Below, piece after piece: positions 60,889 to 64,000 of a DNA stretch of 64,000 nucleotides (positions are counted from its first letter, which is position 1; every line of letters begins with the position of its first letter). Origin of the DNA: Actinomycetes bacterium (GTDB lineage Bacteria; Actinomycetota; Coriobacteriia; WRKU01; WQUG01); NCBI GenBank assembly GCA_031272275.1, contig JAISUC010000012.1, positions 66,052-130,051 of the forward strand, given 5' to 3'. The notes below the pieces were generated by a model. The model did not search any database and had not been told where the DNA came from. It was given only the letters and a program-made list of their open reading frames with translations. The position numbers were made by a program, and so were the translations under genes.

Positions 60889-60927
60889 CAGGTCTCCTTA
60901 GTCTTTCTCAATAGTCCGGGGATGGGG

Positions 60928-60940
60928 GGGAGTACGTCCC
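60928..60940 (+). repeat. Dispersed 13-mer in the gap between the two envelope genes
   Basis: GGGAGTACGTCCC flanked by extra G and C bases so that GGGGGGGAGTACGTCCCCCG is nearly palindromic; intergenic copy. Confidence 0.8.
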
Positions 60941-60977
60941 CCGCCCGTATGATTCAGGCAATTCCCCGTGGTTTCCG

Positions 60978-61532
60978 CTACTGCCCCGGTATCCAAAGCG
61001 CAGGCAACAGACCGGGTCCCTGCCACCAGGCCAGCGCGCACAGAATCAAAGTCGCGCAGAAAATCACCGCCGTCACGATACGCAGCCACTTCAGCTTTGT
61101 AGCCGCCTCGACACAGGCGATACCGCATATCACCAGCAGAATAGGCCACAGCGACCAGACTGAGCGCCACATCGACCAGGGCACCCAGCCCACGCTGTTG
61201 GTCAGCAACACCAGCCCCAACACGATGCCCGCGACCCCGTCAGCCAAACGCGCAATGGTCCAGCGTCCCTCTTTGTGGTCGGGAGTGAATACCGTGACGA
61301 TTCCGGTCAGCACGATTACCAGCGGCCACATACTCCACAGGGAAATCCCGCCGAAATAGCGTTGCAGATAGGGGGATACGCCGGCAACACGCGAGATCAA
61401 CAGCCCCAATCCGATCAGGACCAAAATCACGCCGAACCCGATGGCTCCTCCGCTCACGGGACGGCGCTCCCTTACGGTGACGACCGGTCGTGCTGTCTGC
61501 GTTGTCTGTGTCGAATGTTCGTAGTGCTCCAC
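60978..61532 (-). CDS. Membrane protein of the LiaF/DUF5668 kind
   Basis: 184 residues from GTG 61532, preferred because GGAGGAGG lies 8 nt upstream (ATG 61550 would add six). Five or six hydrophobic segments, with GFGVILVLIGLGLLIS and SMWPLVIVLTGIVTVFTP typical of DUF5668/LiaF-like N-terminal domains found beside PspC genes. A role in envelope-stress signalling is inferred from this pairing. Confidence 0.7.
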   Translation of the reverse strand: MEHYEHSTQTTQTARPVVTVRERRPVSGGAIGFGVILVLIGLGLLISRVAGVSPYLQRYFGGISLWSMWPLVIVLTGIVTVFTPDHKEGRWTIARLADGVAGIVLGLVLLTNSVGWVPWSMWRSVWSLWPILLVICGIACVEAATKLKWLRIVTAVIFCATLILCALAWWQGPGLLPALWIPGQ

Positions 61533-61662
61533 GCGCAATGCCTCCTCCATTACCTCCCCGTCCGTACCGCCGGGTGTGCTGCCCGGGAAAATCGGGTGAC
61601 TCAACTATACTACACCCGCCCGCCACTCCATACTCCTGTCGTTCCTCCGGCGGGGCGTTTGC

Positions 61663-61668
61663 TATAAT
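61663..61668 (+). promoter_or_regulatory. -10 box of the tracrRNA gene
   Basis: A consensus TATAAT; GTTCCT 16 bp upstream (61641-61646) is a weak -35. Transcription would start near 61675, exactly at the predicted anti-repeat. Confidence 0.65.
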
Positions 61669-61674
61669 TCTTTC

Positions 61675-61745
61675 ACACGGCGGTTTCAAATAAGCCCCGA
61701 CTGCGGATGGGAGCCGACACTATCACATCCAGTGTGGATGCGCTT
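61675..61745 (+). ncRNA. tracrRNA for the type II CRISPR system
   Basis: ACACGGC (61675-61681), GGTT (61682-61685) and TCAAAT (61686-61691) match the repeat-like unit at 61828: GTTTGA pairs with TCAAAT through a terminal G-U, GA faces the GGTT bulge, and GCCGTGT pairs with ACACGGC. This lower stem, GA bulge and upper stem is the layout of the Cas9 crRNA-tracrRNA duplex. Then come AAGCCCCGACTGCGGATGGG (nexus-like stem) and the perfect hairpin CATCCA-GTG-TGGATG (61726-61740). The 3' end is not clear, as no T-run follows directly. Confidence 0.75.
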
Positions 61746-61761
61746 GAAAAGGGTTGAAAAG

Positions 61762-61863
61762 TCCGGGGAGCCCTGTCGTTTCAGAGGGGTCTCGGACATG
61801 AGGCGGGCGTATCAGTACGGTCAATCGGTTTGAGAGCCGTGTAATTTCAGAGGGATGTTTTGA
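61762..61863 (+). CRISPR. Two degenerate type II repeat units, 66 bp apart
   Basis: Unit 2 (61828-61863) starts GTTTGAGAGCCGTGTAATTT and has the form of a 36-bp type II repeat. Unit 1 (61762-61797) shares GAGCC-TGT-TTTCAGAGGG with it at exactly 66 bp distance, which equals 36 + 30, the type II repeat-spacer period. Unit 1 is strongly changed (about half of its bases match) and forms its own hairpin GTCCG...CGGAC. The 30 bp between (61798-61827) would be a spacer. Confidence 0.5.
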
Positions 61864-61877
61864 GAAAACGGACGGTT

Positions 61878-61907
61878 TTGTCGCGCTTTGACTGAAAGGG
61901 ATAGAAT
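61878..61907 (+). promoter_or_regulatory. Candidate promoter of the exonuclease-cas9 operon
   Basis: TTGTCG (61878-61883), an 18-bp spacer and TAGAAT (61902-61907), about 40 bp before the exonuclease start and directly after repeat unit 2. Confidence 0.45.
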
Positions 61908-61949
61908 CGGCGTATGGGTGTGGGGGTTTCATGAAACAGAATAAGCAGG

Positions 61950-62471
61950 GTGCTCTTGCGTAATTTTACCGCCATAGACTTTGAAACGGCGAACCGGAAT
62001 CGGGCATCCATTTGCAGCGTCGGTTTGGTTAAGGTCCGCAAAGGCACGATTGCCGACACGTTTCATTCACTTATCCGGCCGACTGCGAAACTTGCCATTT
62101 TCAACTACTATAATGTCAGGGTGCATGGAATCACCGGGGAGGACGTGATGGATGCACCCTTGTGGGCGGAGTTATTTTCAGAGGTGCAGAGTTTCATCGG
62201 CAAGGACGTGCTGGTGGCGCATAATGCAAGCTTTGACAAAAGTTGCCTGGTGCAGGCGAATGCGACGATCGGGGTGCGGCGAGACTACGATTTTGTCTGT
62301 ACCTGCCGTAACGCACGACGGCTGTTGCCCGGTCTGGTCAATTACCGTCTGCCGACGGTCACGGATGCCTTGGCAGTGGGGCTTGCGAACCATCACGATG
62401 CTCTGGCCGATGCACGCGCCGCCGCAGAGATTGCGCTGGCTTTGGCACAGTTAGGAGAACTGGTTTCATGA
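61950..62471 (+). CDS. DnaQ-like DEDDh 3'-5' exonuclease, CRISPR-linked
   Basis: 173 residues from GTG 61950 (TTG 61956 possible). Motifs: Exo I AIDFETANR, Exo II VAHNASFDKSCL, Exo III HHDALADARAAAEIA with the His and last Asp, so all DEDDh residues are present. It is a stand-alone nuclease domain like DNA polymerase III epsilon but without the clamp- and alpha-binding parts. The stop overlaps the cas9 ATG (ATGA), so the two are translated together. A role in trimming spacer precursors or guide RNA is suggested by context; housekeeping repair is the alternative. Confidence 0.85.
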   Translation: MLLRNFTAIDFETANRNRASICSVGLVKVRKGTIADTFHSLIRPTAKLAIFNYYNVRVHGITGEDVMDAPLWAELFSEVQSFIGKDVLVAHNASFDKSCLVQANATIGVRRDYDFVCTCRNARRLLPGLVNYRLPTVTDALAVGLANHHDALADARAAAEIALALAQLGELVS

Positions 62472-64000
62472 AGGGGCAGACCGAACAGAACGGAAAACAG
62501 GGCAAGCTCGCGGCGAACTGGCGGGACAACTATTATATCGGGTTGGACATCGGAACGACCAGCGTGGGTTGGGCGGTCTGTGATGAACAGTACAACATTC
62601 CACGCATTAAGGGCAAACGCGCTTGGGGGGTTCGCCTGTTTGAGGAGGCCGACACGGCGGCGTCCAGACGTGCCTTTCGCAGTGCGCGACGCCGTGCGCA
62701 ACGCCAGAAGTTACGGTTGAAGTATCTCCGTGCCATCTTCGCCCCCTTGATCGACCCGATCGACGCGGGGTTCTATCGGCGACTGGATGATGCCTTCTTT
62801 CTGGATAATGACAAACAGGTGTCGCAAAAGAACACCCTGTTCAACGATGCCGATTACACTGATGCCGACTACCATGAGGATTTTCCGACAATCTGGCATG
62901 TACGCAAGTATTTGATTGATCTGGGGCGTGGTCTGGATCCGGGGAAAACACCGAAAAAGCTGGACCCCCGGCATTATTTTTTGGCCATCCAGCATATGCT
63001 GAAAAACCGCGGACACTTTCTGTTCAGTGGCGACTTTGACATCACATCCTCATTCACCGAAATCTGGGATCGTTTCGAGCAGCGGGCGGAAGCATACGGA
63101 TTCTATTTCACGGGAAACGCTCAGGATGGCATCAAACAGCTTGTTTCGGAAAAGATGACCCTGAACGACAAAAAGCGTGCTGCCAAGGATTATCTGGCGA
63201 CAGATCGTATGGATGAACAGGATGGGGAGGCAAAGAAACGGGCTGAAAACCTACTGAATTTGATGCTGGGCAGTCTGGTTGCCCTGAATAAGGTTTTTGA
63301 CGTTGAAGGTGAAGAAAAACTGGAATTCAAGAAAGGTCTGGAAGAACAGCAGGATAAACTGTCTGCTTTGGACGAGGAGGCCCTTGCCCTGGTCGAGGCG
63401 GCAAAGAATCTGTATGATTTTGGCAAACTGGAAGACATTCTGGATGGTGAGACCTATCTGTCGGATGCGGTCGTTAAGCTGTATAACACGCACAAAGAGC
63501 ACTTGGCTTTACTGAAACAGGTTGTTCCCGATGTGGGCGCGCAACGACACTTTTATCACGATGATCGGGTTGCCGGCGATAAAGACATCACCTATGTTTC
63601 TTATGCTCGTGGCGCACGCAGCAAAAACGGAAAGAAGCACATACGCACGAACCCCGAAGACTTCCGCAAGCACTGTAAAGGGTTGGTCGATGCTGCTCAC
63701 GACAGTGATGCGAAGAGCAAACTCTTGGAATTGCTCGATAGTGAGCAAGCATTCATGCCGCTGCAAAAAGGTTTCTTTCAGGGGGTCATCCCCAATCAGC
63801 TGCACCGAAACGAGTTGAAACTGATACTGGACGCATTGTGCCGAGCTTACCCGGACTTTGACGCTCAATGCACGGCATTTCGCAACGATCCGACCGCTGT
63901 GCCCGATACGAAAAAAATTACCGATATGCTGTCATTCCGCTACCCCTATTGGGCGGGACCTTTGGGTAGCCCATCGGATCAAAACACAAGCGATGAAATC
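62468..64000 (+). CDS. cas9: CRISPR-associated endonuclease Cas9, 5' part
   Basis: The frame is open from ATG 62468 to the end of the window (511 codons), so RuvC-II/III, HNH and the PAM domain are not visible. RuvC-I is YYIGLDIGTTSVGWAV with catalytic Asp27; the Arg-rich bridge helix is SRRAFRSARRRAQRQKLRLK (about 66-85). REC-lobe segments FPTIWHVRKYLIDLGRG and YFLAIQHMLKNRGHFLFSG are typical of type II-A and related Cas9 proteins. Its position after a tracrRNA gene agrees. Subtype cannot be fixed without cas1, cas2 and csn2, which should lie downstream. Confidence 0.95.
   Translation, partial: MKGQTEQNGKQGKLAANWRDNYYIGLDIGTTSVGWAVCDEQYNIPRIKGKRAWGVRLFEEADTAASRRAFRSARRRAQRQKLRLKYLRAIFAPLIDPIDAGFYRRLDDAFFLDNDKQVSQKNTLFNDADYTDADYHEDFPTIWHVRKYLIDLGRGLDPGKTPKKLDPRHYFLAIQHMLKNRGHFLFSGDFDITSSFTEIWDRFEQRAEAYGFYFTGNAQDGIKQLVSEKMTLNDKKRAAKDYLATDRMDEQDGEAKKRAENLLNLMLGSLVALNKVFDVEGEEKLEFKKGLEEQQDKLSALDEEALALVEAAKNLYDFGKLEDILDGETYLSDAVVKLYNTHKEHLALLKQVVPDVGAQRHFYHDDRVAGDKDITYVSYARGARSKNGKKHIRTNPEDFRKHCKGLVDAAHDSDAKSKLLELLDSEQAFMPLQKGFFQGVIPNQLHRNELKLILDALCRAYPDFDAQCTAFRNDPTAVPDTKKITDMLSFRYPYWAGPLGSPSDQNTSDEI

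Overview
High-GC, actinobacterial-looking chromosome segment, most likely from an anaerobic member of the Coriobacteriia. This placement is an inference. It rests on the arginine deiminase genes, the tRNA-tuf-secE-nusG cluster order, -10 boxes placed 7-8 nt before start codons, and high-GC codon use. The window opens inside pheT and closes inside cas9, so both terminal genes are partial.

Layout. 1-5.2 kb: end of pheT, then arcA-arcB-arcD (arginine deiminase, ornithine carbamoyltransferase, arginine/ornithine antiporter), followed by a probable small RNA. 5.2-6.6 kb: a shortened DUF262 gene beside tRNA-Ser. 6.7-10.6 kb: LytS-type histidine kinase, DUF2207 membrane protein and tadA. 10.65-16.5 kb: an accessory island between two tRNA genes whose 3' ends face inward. 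It holds an orphan type I-E-like CRISPR array in which some intervals are normal 33-bp spacers and others carry whole or truncated genes, including two HipA-like kinases and phage-like fragments. No cas genes accompany it. 16.6-21.3 kb: tRNA-Tyr/Thr/Met, tuf, rpmG, tRNA-Trp, secE, nusG, rplK, rplA. 21.4-25.3 kb: a YerC/TrpR-like protein and dnaE. 25.3-35.5 kb: priming glycosyltransferase, ACT-ACT-metallo-beta-lactamase protein, folP-folK fusion, panB-panC, a DedA-biotin ligase fusion, an Rrf2 regulator, cysK and mnmA. 35.6-44 kb: ileS, lspA, rluD, mtnA, topA. 44-50.7 kb: phosphohexomutase and three polysaccharide genes. 51-61.5 kb: L,D-transpeptidase, a secreted protein, a DUF362 ferredoxin protein, rsmI, phosphoglycerate mutase, valS and two envelope-stress-type membrane proteins. 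61.6-64 kb: the start of a type II CRISPR system, with a tracrRNA gene, two degenerate repeat-like units, a DnaQ-type exonuclease and cas9.

Four signals stand out. (1) The I-E-like array has cargo-sized intervals, and genes run into and are cut by the repeats. (2) A 13-mer, GGGACGYACTCCC, occurs 14 times exactly on both strands, mostly inside housekeeping genes and in different reading frames. (3) The cas9 locus has a tracrRNA whose anti-repeat fits a nearby degenerate repeat, and a DEDDh exonuclease overlaps the cas9 start. (4) There are unusual domain fusions (DedA-BirA, ACT-ACT-MBL). Intergenic repeats (87-bp tandem hairpin units, CATTGCGAG-type palindromes, a 38-bp tandem) lie mainly between 35 and 60 kb.
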